In this document: piece by piece, positions 10,336 through 22,284 of the stretch
How the letters are laid out: every line of letters begins with the position of its first letter
Position numbering within the stretch: the stretch's first letter is position 1
Translations under genes and position numbers: made by a program
DNA from: Odobenus rosmarus divergens
Lineage: Eukaryota > Chordata > Mammalia > Carnivora > Odobenidae
DNA: 64,000 bases
Assembly (NCBI RefSeq): GCF_000321225.1
Contig: NW_004451013.1
Coordinates: 961,961 to 1,025,960, forward strand
Direction: 5' to 3'
Notes under the pieces: generated by a model
What the model saw: the letters and a program-made list of their open reading frames with translations, nothing else
Told to the model about the DNA's origin: nothing
Database searches by the model: none

Positions 10336-10830
10336 ATGAATGTTAAAATTCATGCAAATAATTCAAAAAATGTATTTCCCTTTACATAGAGTATTAAATA
10401 AATAAAAAGTATGACCTATTGACATAATCAATTATACAATTAATTAAATGAGTAATTTTGTTTGTTTGTATATATTTATTTATAGCAATATATATTCAAT
10501 CCATATTTAATTATATAAAATTATATAAAACTTTCAGCATAATAATACCAAATTATTACTAACAACAGAATTAATGAAAATAGTTTAAATTTTGCCATTT
10601 TAAAAAAATCTTAGGTTATATTGCTAGGGGTATATATAATCAAATTATTATATTTATAGGTATTTGAAATAATTCATCTCATTATATTGCCAACTCAATA
10701 CATAGTAAAATTAATAATTTAAATGTATTTTACTTTATTGCTTTCAAATTTTTAAGAATTATTTTAGTGTGTTTATTTGAAATACATTTATGAATTTAAA
10801 TCTTTAAAATAAATATGCTCAAAGAAGACC
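10336..10830. other. AT-rich, no gene
   Basis: Very AT-rich (AATTATATAAAATTATATAA and similar). It may include the 3'UTR of the L1 relic that follows. Confidence 0.5.
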
Positions 10831-10834
10831 AGCT

Positions 10835-11330
10835 TCTACATATATATGTCTACACATATATATGAAAGATATAAATACCTAAGGTAGAGTTGTGTGTACA
10901 TATATATGCCTTTCTTAGATAAATGATAGCATGCTATTCACTTGTTTTTTTCACCTTTTTTTAACTAAACAATAATTTTGTAATAGAATATATAAAATTA
11001 TTTCTCATTATTTTTTGTAACTTCACAGTATTCCATTCTGTTGATGGCATTTATTTAACCAGATGGATGTTGGAATTATTTCCAAAATTTGTTACACAAG
11101 TAGTCTGAAACAGATTGTGATCCATTTTTTTTTATAGTTTTACCAGTTTATCTTCAGAATAGGCTCCTAGAAATGGGATTGCTCAGTTAAAGGGAAGAAA
11201 TGCCTATAATATTACTAGACATTGTCAAATTTGCCTCCAGAGAAGCCATTGCATTTTGCATTCCCATGAACAATGTATGACAGTGACTATTCCTCCATAA
11301 CTTTGCTAAAAGAATATGCCTTTAAATCAC
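10835..11330 (-). repeat. Old L1 3'-end relic (L1M type)
   Basis: Antisense L1 wording on the + strand: CAGTATTCCATTCTGTTGAT, TTTATTTAACCAGATGGATG, CCTAGAAATGGGATTGCTCA, TTTGCCTCCAGAGAAGCC. This is the ORF2 end and 3'UTR of an old mammalian L1, with no open frame. Confidence 0.7.
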
Positions 11331-11334
11331 GAAT

Positions 11335-12335
11335 TAATGTCTCTGCCCAAGAAAATTGAGCATAAGACATGAACAGACAATTTACTGAACAAGAAAACTA
11401 AATAGAAAAATAAAACCTTAAGGAGCTGATCAATAACAACAGAGAAATGTAGGTTACCACTCCAAAATGGTATGTTTATAATTGTATCACATCAGCAAAA
11501 ATTTAAAATTCTCATCGTAAGTATAGCAAAGTTGTGGAGCCACAGAACCTTGCTGCTATGTGTATAGATATGGTCTGCTTATTTGGAGAATTTTGGCCTT
11601 ATGTGATCAAGTGAAGAGGCCTCTAAATATAGACTCAAAAGGCCTATTTCTAAGCATATATTCTAGAGACTCTTTCTCATATGTGTACAGAAGACGTGTA
11701 CAATAATATTTATTGCACCATTGCAATAGAAAGAATTTTTGAATAATTAAAATGTTTATCTGCTGGACAATAAATAATTGGAGAGTCATATGATTAAATA
11801 TCACATGACAACATAATAAATGAACTAGAATTTTAAGAATCAAATGGAAAAATGATAAAATCCTAACCTTGCACAAAAATTTTAAAAAGCAAAATGTAGT
11901 TTAATATTTATAATTAACATAATGTTTGATAACATTAAATATATATATTCTAAATGTAATGTACACAGGCTATATATGGAAAAAGTATGCATGTATACAT
12001 GTATAAGAATATATAGGAAGTGGATAGTATATATTTCTGAAATTATGTAAGTATATAGAAGTAGATAAATATGACATGCATGTATTAAATGCTAAAAATC
12101 AAACAGCACATAGAGTAAATATATAGAAATATAGGATGATTAGCAGTAAATTTAGAATAGACACCTTTAGGGAGAGAACGTAATATTCTCTTTAAAAACT
12201 CGAACATGTGGTAAATTGCAAAATTTTATGCTTGGAAATGGGTATGCTAGTGTTTGTTATACTATTCTCTATACTTTTTTGTGTGTTGGAAATATTCCAT
12301 AATTGTGCAAATAAATCTACAAACATACCCACATA
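11335..12335 (+). repeat. Old L1 3'-end relic (L1M type)
   Basis: Sense L1 wording: AAGACATGAACAGACAATTT, AACAACAGAGAAATGTAGGT, 'GACTCTTTCTCATATGTGTACA', ATAATAAATGAACTAGAA, and an L1ME-like end (GTTGGAAATATTCCATAATTG). It faces away from the L1 relic at 10835-11330. Both halves cover overlapping parts of L1, so this is two insertions rather than one inverted by twin priming. Confidence 0.65.
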
Positions 12336-12339
12336 CATA

Positions 12340-13245
12340 ATTTTATAACCATTAAGTAGATATTGGGTATTCAGTAATTTCAAGGCTTTTTATCATCCCT
12401 AGAAACTGGGAAGAATTTTGAAAGTTTGAAAAATAACTTTTTTTCAATATTACAAGACTTTGAATCAACAGAATCCAGTTAAACTGAATCCTCAATTAGT
12501 CAAAAATTATTTGGCTTGTCTGGAGCTTTAAAAGTTTGTCATAAAATAGAGGGAAAGGTGTATGTGTGTGTGTTTCATGAAAATTTTAGCTTCCTGGCTC
12601 AGTTCCAGAATCACTCAAATTTGTGTTAATCTTTACATCTACCTCTCTAGGACAATGCAATGTTGAGAATTTAGTTTCAGAATGAGACCCCTCTAGGCAT
12701 TGCCAGATTCTCAATTATCAGACAGAGTCAATTATCTTCACCTATGCTTTACTTATTAAAGTAGTAAATGAACTAACGCATTTGAGAAAGGAAAGAATTT
12801 TGACAACATTTTAGAGGAATAGAATTCACTTGTTGAATGTAATTATTAGAAAATGCAATTAACCAGAGCAAATTCTGGTTAATCAGGGTGTTATTATAAA
12901 AGTATTAAATTCCATTATGTCTAAGTTCATTATAAAATGTACTTTATAGAATGTAGACCATAAATTTGAGGGTAAAATTTCTTACAGAGTGAAGTAAGGA
13001 CGAATAATAATGGTCAGCATAAATTTAAGGTGATTAATTATATAATGCAGCAAGACATTCAGAGAAGGGATATTTCTGTGAGAATTAGAAGACTATGGGA
13101 AAATTTGCAAGGGAATTTTACATTCTCAGTATTACATGGGCCTTGACGAGTCCAGTCAATTGGTTTTGAAATCTTGCCGTGGATAAGAACTATCTTAAGT
13201 TGATTTGTTGCTAGTTGATAGGAAATACAGATTTCTAGGTAACTT
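12340..13245. other. No gene seen
   Basis: AT-rich DNA without a recognised element. Confidence 0.5.
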
Positions 13246-13248
13246 TAC

Positions 13249-13469
13249 ATTGTGGTACAGTCAGTTAAGCATCAAACTCTTGGTTTCCACTCAGCTCATG
13301 ATCTCAGAGTTCTGGGATGGAGCCCCACGTTGAACCTCGGTTTGAGCCCTGCCTGAGTTCTACGCTTTGCACGGAGTCTGCTTGGGATTCTCTCTCCTTC
13401 TCCCTCTGACCCTCCCCCCACACACTCTCTCTTTCTCTATCTCAAATAAATAAATATTTTTTTAAAAAG
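13249..13469 (+). mobile_element. Old Can-SINE
   Basis: Diverged head (TGTGGTACAGTCAGTTAAGC), CTCATGATCTCAGAGTTCTG, CACGGAGTCTGCTTGGGATT, a CT-rich stretch and CAAATAAATAAATATTTTTT. About 20 bp of extra sequence lies in the middle (around 13330-13360). No target duplication was recognised. Confidence 0.9.
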
Positions 13470-15145
13470 TTAGGATTCTTTGAGAACAAATTGCAAATTT
13501 TGAACTGAAGTTACAAATTATTTACTGATAAAATTAAGTCCAAGGTAAAGGAAAAGAGTCACATAAACACATAGTCTAGACATATACTGGTAGGAATTAA
13601 AAACCGATTTGCTTTAGACAAACCAGGTGCTGCTAAACTTATAAGAATAGTGTAATTTAGGGCATCTAAAAATCAAAAATCAGTTTAAGACATTGCCATT
13701 AGCTTTAATTATAGATTCAATGAAGATTTCGTAGCATAGTCAATGTCTATTGGAGAAGGAAAAACAGATTTTTCAAACTTGTTTTATGTCAACTTAGGGC
13801 AGAAGTTACTGCCTTAAAACATTCTAAAAATTTAACAAAATAGCTAACAGATGCCAAATAATATTTGAATAATATTTGAATATTTTAAAGTATGACTAAA
13901 ATCATGGTGTGATAATGCAATACATAATGAGGCACCTACAAAAGTATAGGCTCCTACAAGGAAACAGTTTCCATAAAAAAATGGGACATGTATTTTAGCT
14001 TCTTCCCTCTTACACTGAATATATAAATCTATGACCCTAACATTTCTCCCCACTCTCTTTTTGGAAACTCTGATCTGCCTTTGAAGCCCACTTGAGGGCA
14101 AACTTGTTCCTTGTCTTACCTATGCACACTAAAAAAATTCATTATAGATTTGATTAGTTCATATTGTGATGCATCACATTTTGATATGGATTAACCTCTC
14201 AATAAAAAGATCAATCACTTTCAGAACCAGATATAGTTAAGCCTCTATTAAATTAGATACATCATTTACTTAGTAATATCTATCACCTGTGAATTAAAAT
14301 AATCCATTTATATCCTAGTCTTGAATCAAGTATATCACCTATTAAATACATGAATGTTGAATAAAACAAAATACATGTCAAATGAATGTTTCAATAAATG
14401 AAACTTATTGTGAAATATTAGCATTTTAATAATTTTTAATTTTAGTTCTCTTAATGGAAGTATGTTGATTCATAAATAGCCTACTTGAATTTTATTTATT
14501 TGTTTATTTGCTTATTTATTGACAATGGCAAATAATACCACAACTTATTATTCCTCAACAATTATAGGAGCAATGATTCCTGGTTGTTTTTCCTCTGACA
14601 AACAGCGAATCCTTATAAAGGGGTTGGACATGAAACAACATAATTTCTTTTAATATCCTAATCGAAGACATTTTATATACAAGGTATTGCCTTCCATATT
14701 CTTTATCTGTAATTTTGAGGAAACATTTGTTTTTTTTCCTCTTAGTTTTGTTGGCCCATTAACAAAACAATTTCACATTTATATTTTTAGCAACTCTTTT
14801 ATCTATACTTTTTTCTCCTTTTTTTGCAGAGGGACAGATTGCTCTTTTCATGGTCATGGAAATATGAGTTAACTAGAATATTTCACAAAACAGTTGTACT
14901 TTCTTGGATTAAATAATGCAAAATCAGAGTACGTAAAATGTGTTTAATAATTAAAGAGTTGATACTTGTGGGTGCTGGTGGAGTTGCTCTCATTATGTTA
15001 TAATCCCATTAAGCATGTGAACAGACATGGTTCTATCAACTAATCAATAGATGCTTAGTGTTTTCCATGGAGATCTACATTTCATTTCTGGTTTTATGAG
15101 GAAAAGTATCAAACATAGCTAGGAGTTGGGAAGATCAGGCACAGC
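13470..15145. other. No gene seen
   Basis: AT-rich. Small direct repeat AATAATATTTGAAT twice near 13857-13885. No coding frame worth reporting. Confidence 0.5.
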
Positions 15146-15149
15146 TTTG

Positions 15150-15275
15150 CAGAATAAATATTTCTTAAGTTAGGGTCTGTAAAATGAATAGTCATTTGCC
15201 AAGCAGCAAGTGGGAAAGGATATTCCAGGCCTGGGCAATGGCAAGAGAAAAAGGCAAGGCAGGAGTACGGCAGCT
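15150..15275 (-). repeat. L2 relic (weak)
   Basis: GGATATTCCAGGCCTGGGCA then GCAAGAGAAAAAGGCAAGGC resembles the reversed L2 text (GAGCATTCCAGGCAGAGGGAACAGCAAGTGC). Short and uncertain. Confidence 0.45.
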
Positions 15276-15439
15276 CTATCCATTTTGGAACTGCGTCATG
15301 AACCTACTTTAATTGCTTTGGAAGCCAGAGTTGCTGATAGAAAGAATAGGGTCAACTTAATAAACTTAAGTAGCATTATTTGATGTTTAATTTCTAACTG
15401 ATGACTCCATTTTTTTCTCTTAATAACAGCAAAAACAGT

Positions 15440-15695
15440 TAACAATGATTGTAACCATTAATATCAGTTGCTAACTGCCTGTTATGACTCTGCTTAACAT
15501 TTTTAGTCTATGGATTCATTTGATTTTCGCAACAACCTATTGTGTAGGTGTTACTCACCTCAACGTATGATTGAAAGAACTGTGACTCAAAGAGCTGAAG
15601 TAATTTCCCTGAAATATTAAGCTCGTGAATGACGGAGTGGGATGGGAATCCAAGACTGAATCTAACTACCACAAAATCTTGTCTCTGTTAATGTA
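15440..15695 (-). repeat. MIR SINE relic
   Basis: CGCAACAACCTATTGTGTAG, GACTCAAAGAGCTGAAGTAA and TGGGAATCCAAGACTGAATC follow the antisense MIR order (AACAACCCTATGAGGTAGG, then ACTGAGGCTCAGAGAGGTTAAGTAA, then GATTCGAACCCAGG). Confidence 0.75.
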
Positions 15696-15867
15696 AAATC
15701 ACTGTTCCTACTCATGTATAGAGAAAGAAGGTTTGATATTAGGAAACCAACTCACTCTGCTCCCAAAGACATCTGGAAAAAGTAAGCCAAATCTAGATTT
15801 GGTATGCCATAAGGAATAGCAAGTATTCTTTCCTTTACTAAGTTGTACATACTAGGAACATTTTACT

Positions 15868-16068
15868 TTATTTTTTAAGATTTATTTTTTTTTATTTGAG
15901 AGAGAGACAGAGTGTGTATGAACAGGGAGAAAGGCAGAGGGAGAGGGAGAGAGAGAGAATCTCAAGCGGACTCCCCACTGAGCACAGAGATCTCAGGACC
16001 CTGAGCTCATGACATGAGCCGGAAACCAGGAGTTCAATATTCAACTGACTGAGCCACCCAGGTGCCCC
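15868..16068 (-). mobile_element. Can-SINE
   Basis: TATTTTTTAAGATTTATTTT, long GA-rich block, GCGGACTCCCCACTGAGCAC, and the head as GAGCCACCCAGGTGCCCC. ACTAGGAACATTTTA and AGTAGGAACATTTTA flank it as a target duplication. Confidence 0.95.
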
Positions 16069-16069
16069 A

Positions 16070-17770
16070 GTAGGAACATTTTAAGTGATGGAATATATCT
16101 TTTCTAAATAGGTGTCAGTGTGCATGTGTATGAACATGTCACAGACATAGGCCCTGTTAATGAATAATCCATTCATGAGCTAGGGCTTACAATACAGGAA
16201 TACAAAGTTTCAATCTGAAATTCATGTGCATATACAGATAACATGATAATTAGAAGCTGTTCTTCACATTCTTTAGGGGGATTAAAACAAAAGCAAGTTT
16301 TCAGCAACATCAAAACAGCCTAGAAGGCATTGGAACTTAGATGAACCTCAGAGAAAAATGATTTACTTAAATTCCTTTGCAGCCAGAAGTCTCTGCTTAG
16401 CATGTTAAAAAGGCAGACCATGTCAGGGAAGTGGCAAAATGACTTGTTATACAACAACGGATCTCAGAAGTCTGGGTTGACTAGAGCAAGGCATGTCTTA
16501 GAAACTTGTTCAGTTTCTCTCCGGTGCAACACCATTAAATTTAATTACAAAGAAAAACTTATTTTTGTTATACAAATAATATCCCCACGTAGCCTAATTT
16601 AAACTAATTGCCTGCACAGTTTGCATTCCAAGGGGAAAACAAAACTAAAATAAGTGCTGACTTATTGAAAATGTCTTTAATTATATTATCACATTGAATT
16701 CTGCTTTGACCCTTCTTCAAAAGTTACTTTTAAAATCAAAAATGTTGGTGCAGAAGTGTGGCATGCCTGCAATTTGTAAGTTTCACTCCTGCCATGACCT
16801 AGTTTACCCTGTCATTTTTCCTTTTAACATAGGAAATATCTTTTTGCAGAAAAAGCTCTAAGTGTCTACTCTGGGACACGAAGACCTGTGCTATTTTTTT
16901 TCCTCATTTTCATTTCTTGTAATATTATTTGTTAGAAGGAGAAAAACCCACCTGTGAATCTGGGGGTGAAAGAAGAACCCATGTCTGGCCTTGGGGATGG
17001 AGGGCTTTATGCATCCAAGCCTGCCTAGGGACTAGACAGTGTCGCATGTGCCTTTCTGGAACTCCGTGCATTATCAACCCTGGAACAAAAGCCTGGCCTC
17101 CTGATTTCTCTCACAGCATGGAAGAAACAAGATTTTTAATTGGATTCACTGATGGCCTCGCCGGAGTCATGTCACTAGCTGTTATAGGGAGGTAACTTTT
17201 AAAAGACATCAGTCAAGCTGGCTACAGGGCATCACAACCCACCATCAACTCAGATCTTGAGACCTGGCTAGAGGAAGGGCTCCTGACACACCAGGGACAG
17301 GAAGAAAACAAAGCAACCCGCACCGTCGGTTAGAATGTCAGCCGTTCCCTACGCGCTGCCTTCTCAATCCCTTTAACTCTGGGTAGGGGAAAGGGAAAAT
17401 CTTCTCCAGAATTTTTGTTTCTCTAGTTCGGTGATAGACATATACATAGAGGGTGGAAATTTTAGAAGACTGTGAAAAGGTCTCTGATAATGATTTGTGA
17501 GCTTCATTTGACCATGTGCTTCACAAGCCTGCTCTGAAAAAGTCAGGTGATGTTTTAAAGGTTGTTTCATAGAGACCCATGCAGTTCAGAGCTGTTTAAG
17601 ACTGTGTTCTCATAAACCTCCTGTTGTAATCTGCTTTCTAAAGAAAAAAAAAAAAAGAAAACAAAACAAAACAAAAAACTTTATGTGTAATAGAGATGAG
17701 AGAGTTTGAAATTTAAAGTTATAAGGAGATTCTTCAAGGTCGGCAATAATGACCTTTAGAGTAAGAAAAT
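16070..17770. other. No gene confirmed; one exon-like ORF
   Basis: Mostly unassigned single-copy-looking DNA. An 88-codon frame (16929-17195) lies in a locally GC-richer patch; see findings. An A-rich (CAAAA)n-like run sits at 17642-17680 (AAAACAAAACAAAACAAAAA). Confidence 0.45.
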
Positions 17771-17774
17771 GCTT

Positions 17775-17955
17775 TGTTGTAGGAGGGTGGCTTTGTGCAT
17801 TGTAAAGTATTTAGCATCATCCCTGGCCTCTACTCACTAGATGTCAGTAGATCCTCCCAGTTCCAACAACTAAAAAAATTCATTTTCAGACATTGCCAAT
17901 GCCCCCCTCCCCAACCCGCCCCCGGCACAAATCTGCCCCCAGTTGAGAACTATGT
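17775..17955 (-). repeat. MER5A-like hAT-Charlie element
   Basis: The + strand gives the reverse complement of MER5A: TTGTTGTAGGAGGGTGGCTT, GCATCATCCCTGGCCTCTAC, CACTAGATGTCAGTAG, CAGACATTGCCAATGCCCCC, CCCCCAGTTGAGAACTA. Near full length for this small non-autonomous element. Confidence 0.88.
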
Positions 17956-17959
17956 AAAT

Positions 17960-18650
17960 AGCTATAGTTCTATTCAACCAACTGCTTTTCTTCCGTCTTT
18001 CAAACCACTTAGTTATAACATGTGGAAGACCCAAGTCAATTAGTTCTCCACCCTGTATGCTCTGTGTGGGGAAAACAGAGTGATTCAATTAAACAAAGTA
18101 AAGAATTATTCCTTGGTGGATTGTATATTAGGACAGGAAGACACCACTCATGGAAAATGATCATGGGAAAGTGATAGAGTGTCATCTGAATAGTTGGCCT
18201 TCTCCCTGGGTTTTATAAGTCATTCACAAAGTTCTCCGGTGATAGTACACATTGATTTGACACCAAATGGGAGCTATGAGATATCAGTCACCCATAGGTA
18301 TTTTGGAACACTGCAGAGCTCAAATCAGACAAATTATGGTGTCTAGATAAATGAGCACAATTGAACAGTTGGTTCCTTTCCACATTTGAAAATGTCACCT
18401 AAAGCACTGTGGGAGGAGAACACACTTGATATGGAGAGACATTTAACTCATAAAAATTCAACAGCAAAATACAAATTATATGTTTTTTTAATATATTCTA
18501 GTATTACCTCATTATTTTTATGTTTGAAGAAGCAAATATAAAATATAAATAGAGTCTAAACACAAAAATATGTCAACTGCTAAAAAGCAAACAACAAAAA
18601 ATATAAAGGCTATCTCTAAAGAATCAATAGTATTGGTGTCAGAACTAGAT
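17960..18650. other. No gene seen
   Basis: No recognised element or coding frame. Confidence 0.5.
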
Positions 18651-18659
18651 TAATATACC

Positions 18660-18800
18660 ACCTATTAAGGAGGGCACATACTGCATGGAGCACTGGGTGT
18701 TATACAAAAACAATGAATCATGGAACACTACATCAAAAACTAATGATGTATGGTGACTAACATAGCATAATAAAATACAATAAAATTTAAAAAAAAGAAA
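18660..18800 (+). mobile_element. Carnivore L1 3' end, strongly 5'-truncated
   Basis: GGAGGGCACATACTGCATGG, GAGCACTGGGTGTTATAC, GGAACACTACATCAAAAACT, AATGATGTATGGTGACTAAC, then an A-rich tail. This is the characteristic 3' terminus of carnivore L1, here only about 140 bp. Confidence 0.85.
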
Positions 18801-18834
18801 AACTTGTTTGAACCTTAGCTATCTTTTAAAAGAG

Positions 18835-18915
18835 ACTGATTTTTTTCCGTTAAAAAATGGGAGATTGTACTAGACCATCTGAACTTCCTTCTAGCTCAAT
18901 AGTATTACATTATTT
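18835..18915 (+). repeat. MIR3-like relic
   Basis: GTTAAAAAATGGGAGATTGT, ACTAGACCATCTGAACTTCC, TTCTAGCTCAATAGTATTAC resembles the MIR3 3' end. Confidence 0.55.
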
Positions 18916-18919
18916 TGCT

Positions 18920-19980
18920 TATTTTTTAATGAGGAAGATATTGTTCTTCTCTGTATTATGTTTATATATTAAATTTCCCAATTCACTATCATGATAATCT
19001 TTATTGGTATTTTCATAGTTCCTGTCATCATTGTCCAAAGATAAAAAGACCAATGATAAGGTCAATAGGTTTTTTGCAAGCCAGCTTTTACATTTTTCCT
19101 CTCCCTCAGCCTTTATGTGGAAACACATGAAAATATTTTGCAAGAAAATAAAGACAAAAAATAAAAAAATACTTATTCTTGTATTACAATGTTTATAATT
19201 TCCTGTGGAAATTAAGCAAAGACAAATTTGTCATCCTGCTGGGTTTTATTTTGAAAACAAAGTTACTATTTTAGTGTGTGTTTTATTTTTATTTATTTAT
19301 TTGGTCAGCAGAGCCAAGATTTGTATTTAATAATTTAATTTTTGATAAGAAAACTCATATCTGAGTACATGAGATCCTTGACCAAGGCCTAATCCCAGCA
19401 TGTTCCTGAGACTAAGACCCAGATAATGAGTTATTACTGACTCACAGCATCCTTGTTATGAATTTGGTCTAACAAAAAATGACCACAGGTATGATAGCAA
19501 TTCACTGGATTATTATTCTCCTAAACTTTAATTTTGTAGAAAGTTTGGCAGGAGAGTATGGTCATGTGGTGTTAAACACTGTGCGATTTTGATAATGGCT
19601 GTCAACTTGGCTTTTGGCAGTGCGGTACAAATGTTCTCTTACAGAGAATAAGCTTTCCTGAAAATGCAGAGGAAGATAACATTCACAAATTTTCTGATAG
19701 CTCTGCAGAATTATATGGTAGTCACAGATATTCACAGAGGCAAAGTAGCACCACAAGTGGCGGAATGGGGTTCCTTCAAGTGGCCTCTGCCAATTCCAAC
19801 CATCTTGGACAAACTCTAAAACATGAGAAAGTGCTTAGATCAGCAGAAACATTTGAGTTATCATCATCTTGCCAAGAACGTGCCAACTAAAATGTTGTTC
19901 CTTGTGTAATGGCGCTTCTTGCTGTTGTTGTAGATAATATTGCTCCATACAAAATAGAAAATGGTTTCTAATTATCAATA
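18920..19980. other. No gene seen
   Basis: AT-rich; no recognised element. Confidence 0.5.
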
Positions 19981-19984
19981 TATT

Positions 19985-20140
19985 TATACTCCCCTGAATG
20001 ACCTGTGCACATTATCTAATTTATCATATGGAGTAAATAATATGCTCATAATGCTGATGAGAAAACTGAAGCTTAGAATGGTTCAGTTCTTTGCCCAGGG
20101 ACTCACAGCTAATAAACTAATAAAACAAACTGAGCTATAA
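19985..20140 (-). repeat. MIR SINE relic
   Basis: GATGAGAAAACTGAAGCTTA, GAATGGTTCAGTTCTTTGCC, CAGGGACTCACAGCTAATAA: the antisense MIR core (GATGAGGAAACTGAGGCTCAGAGAGG...). Confidence 0.82.
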
Positions 20141-20633
20141 TAATCACAATGTCCTCCTTCTGGGACATGTTGTAGAGCACAACCTTCAAAAACAAAACAA
20201 TTTTAGTGGTCTGTACCTTCTATTATCACTTGTCTAAACTAAACCTAACTTTGTTCCTTTTATCCATCTATGTATAAGATATAAAGCTGAAGGAGAGAAT
20301 CCTTATCACCCGAGGAGTGATAGCTCCCCTTAGAAAGCTTTTAGTAACCCTGGTTGACCCAGGCAAGGACAACTTTTAAACCGGGGGTATTTTAAGAGTT
20401 ATGTGTAAGTTCCCATCACCTTCTGAAGACCAACAGATTGCTTTGTCATAATGACAATTTGCTCTAACGAACATTCTGTTAGAAGTCATATTTCTAATTT
20501 TTCAGAAGTGGAAATGAAACAAATCTGGAGTGTAATGTAATTGCATTAGCAAGGGCAAGAGGAAGCTAGCATGCATTTATCATTCCTGGCCACTTTCTGC
20601 TATACTTTTTCAATGATATTATTTACCTTAGTC

Positions 20634-20687
20634 AGAGCGCCTGGATAGCACAGTTCGTTAAGCATCTGACTCTTGTTTCTGACATTA
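20634..20687 (+). mobile_element. Can-SINE 5' fragment only
   Basis: AGAGCGCCTGGATAGCACAG, TTCGTTAAGCATCTGACTCT then unrelated sequence. Only about 50 bp of head (A-box region) remains, without tail or target duplication; later deletion or a rare 3' loss. Confidence 0.75.
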
Positions 20688-20849
20688 GGTATTATGATAG
20701 GACAATTACAAAGAACTCATTTTTAATTAAGCTTTCTTCTCCTATCCTCATTTCTAGCTACATTTGAGAAAGAACATATTTCAGATTGTAGCTTAAATGA
20801 CAGAGACCAGAGATAACTATTACTCCTTGTGAATATTTTTGCAATAGCC

Positions 20850-21104
20850 TCTTAACCACCCCACTGCTTCCATACCTTTTCCCCTCTACTGTTTATTCTA
20901 AATTCAGCAGCCAAAAAGATCCTTTTAAACAGAAATCAGATTATATCATTTTCCTGTTCAAAGCCTCTGAGTATTATTTCCCCTGTCTCACATGAAAGAA
21001 AAGGTGAAAACTTTCCAATAGCCCACAAGACTATTGCTATAATTTCTGGCCCCTATTACTTCTCTGATCTCACATCTCTTTACTATTTTCCTTCACTCTG
21101 TGTA
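20850..21104 (+). repeat. L2 LINE, left part
   Basis: CAGCAGCCAAAAAGATCCTT, CAAAGCCTCTGAGTATTATT, GGCCCCTATTACTTCTCTGA, CTTCACTCTGTG follows the L2 3' part. It resumes at 21806 after an inserted LTR. Confidence 0.78.
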
Positions 21105-21252
21105 TCTGTCAGGATTCTCTGGAGAAACAGAGCAATAGGATATAATATATATACGATAGGACATATATAAAATTATATCCTAGAATTATCCCAAATATCC
21201 CAGAATATATAATCTATATAATATAATATAATATAATATAATAATATAATAT

Positions 21253-21302
21253 NNNNNNNNNNNNNNNNNNNNNNNNNNNNNNNNNNNNNNNNNNNNNNNN
21301 NN
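21253..21302. other. Assembly gap (50 N)
   Basis: Fifty N's between an ATATAATATA run and a GAA/GGA/GATA-rich run. The true length is unknown. Confidence 0.99.
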
Positions 21303-21329
21303 GTATAATTATCCAAAATTATCCATGAG

Positions 21330-21402
21330 AAGAAGAAGAAGGAGCAGGAGGAGGAGGGGGAGGAGGGAGGTGAAGATAGGTAGATAGATAGATAGATAGG
21401 CT
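21330..21402. repeat. Purine-rich and (GATA)n microsatellite
   Basis: GAAGAAGAAGAAGGAGCAGG then GGAGGAGG runs and GGTAGATAGATAGATAGATA. Lies inside the MLT2-like LTR. Confidence 0.9.
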
Positions 21403-21805
21403 ATGAGGAATTGGCTAAAGCAATTATGGAGTCTGGGAAGTCTCATGACCTGCCATCCTGGAAAGCTGGAGGAGTAATTTAGTCCGAGTCTGAAGGCCCA
21501 AGAATAAGGTGAGCTGATTACGTAAGTCTCAGTTCATGAGGCAGAAAAAGATGAGATGAGATGTCCCAGTTCAAGGAACAAGGGGGAGGGGGAAGACACA
21601 TCCCCCCCACCCCTTCCTTTGCTTTTTGTTTCGTTCAGAGCCTCAACAGATTGGACGATGCCCAGTCACACTGGTGACCACAATCTATCTTACCAAGTCC
21701 ACCCCTTCAAATCCATCTGGAAACACGCGCACAGACACACCCAGAAACAATGTTTAATCTGACACCCTGTGACCCACTCAAACTGACACATAAAATTAAC
21801 TGTCC

Positions 21806-22120
21806 TGCTCGGCTTCATCTCAGTGGCCTGCTTGCTGTTCTCTAACTTGTGAGCCATACTCTCACCTGAGGGCCTTGGCAGTCACTTTCCCCTCTGTCTA
21901 GAGACCTTGCCCCAGGTATTTTCATGGCTCACTTACAAATGTTGCTCAAATGTCACTCTCTTAATGACACCTACGCTCATTATCTCATTTACATTTATAA
22001 CTTAGGCACCAATCTCCTTTGTTCCCTGGCCTTCTTGGTCCTCCAACTAAACAGTGTTTGATTTCTTTTCCGTAGCGCCTATCATTCTAACCCATATCAC
22101 CTCTAAAATACCATACAGTT
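21806..22120 (+). repeat. L2 LINE, right part
   Basis: TCAGTGGCCTGCTTGCTGTT, CACCTGAGGGCCTTGGCAGT, CTCTGTCTAGAGACCTTGCC, TGCTCAAATGTCACTCTCTT. Collinear continuation of 20850-21104. Confidence 0.82.
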
Positions 22121-22284
22121 TTATTTATTTTATTTTATTTCTATAAAGACCATTTTCTTCTTTCAGCTCAGGTCAAAACCAGGAACTCTAAGATCATGGT
22201 GGAGAAGGATGAAGATTAGAGGTCACAGCTGGTCTTTCTCAAATAACAACACATTTTTACGAACAACTTCAAACCATTGCAGTG

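Larger units (their letters stand above)
21105..21805 (-). repeat. MLT2-like ERVL LTR containing the assembly gap
   Basis: Left end TGTCAGGATTCTCTGGAGAA, ACAGAGCAATAGGATATAAT; right end 'GACACATAAAATTAACTGTC'. Internal words GAGGAATTGGCTAAAGCAAT, TTAGTCCGAGTCTGAAGGCC and GATTGGACGATGCCCAGTCA fit the antisense MLT2 LTR. The usual ATATAT region is expanded and holds a 50-N gap. Solo, non-coding LTR. Confidence 0.75.

Noticed and set aside
10835..12335. Single L1 inverted by twin priming
   Set aside because: The two halves appear to cover overlapping parts of L1, which twin priming does not give.
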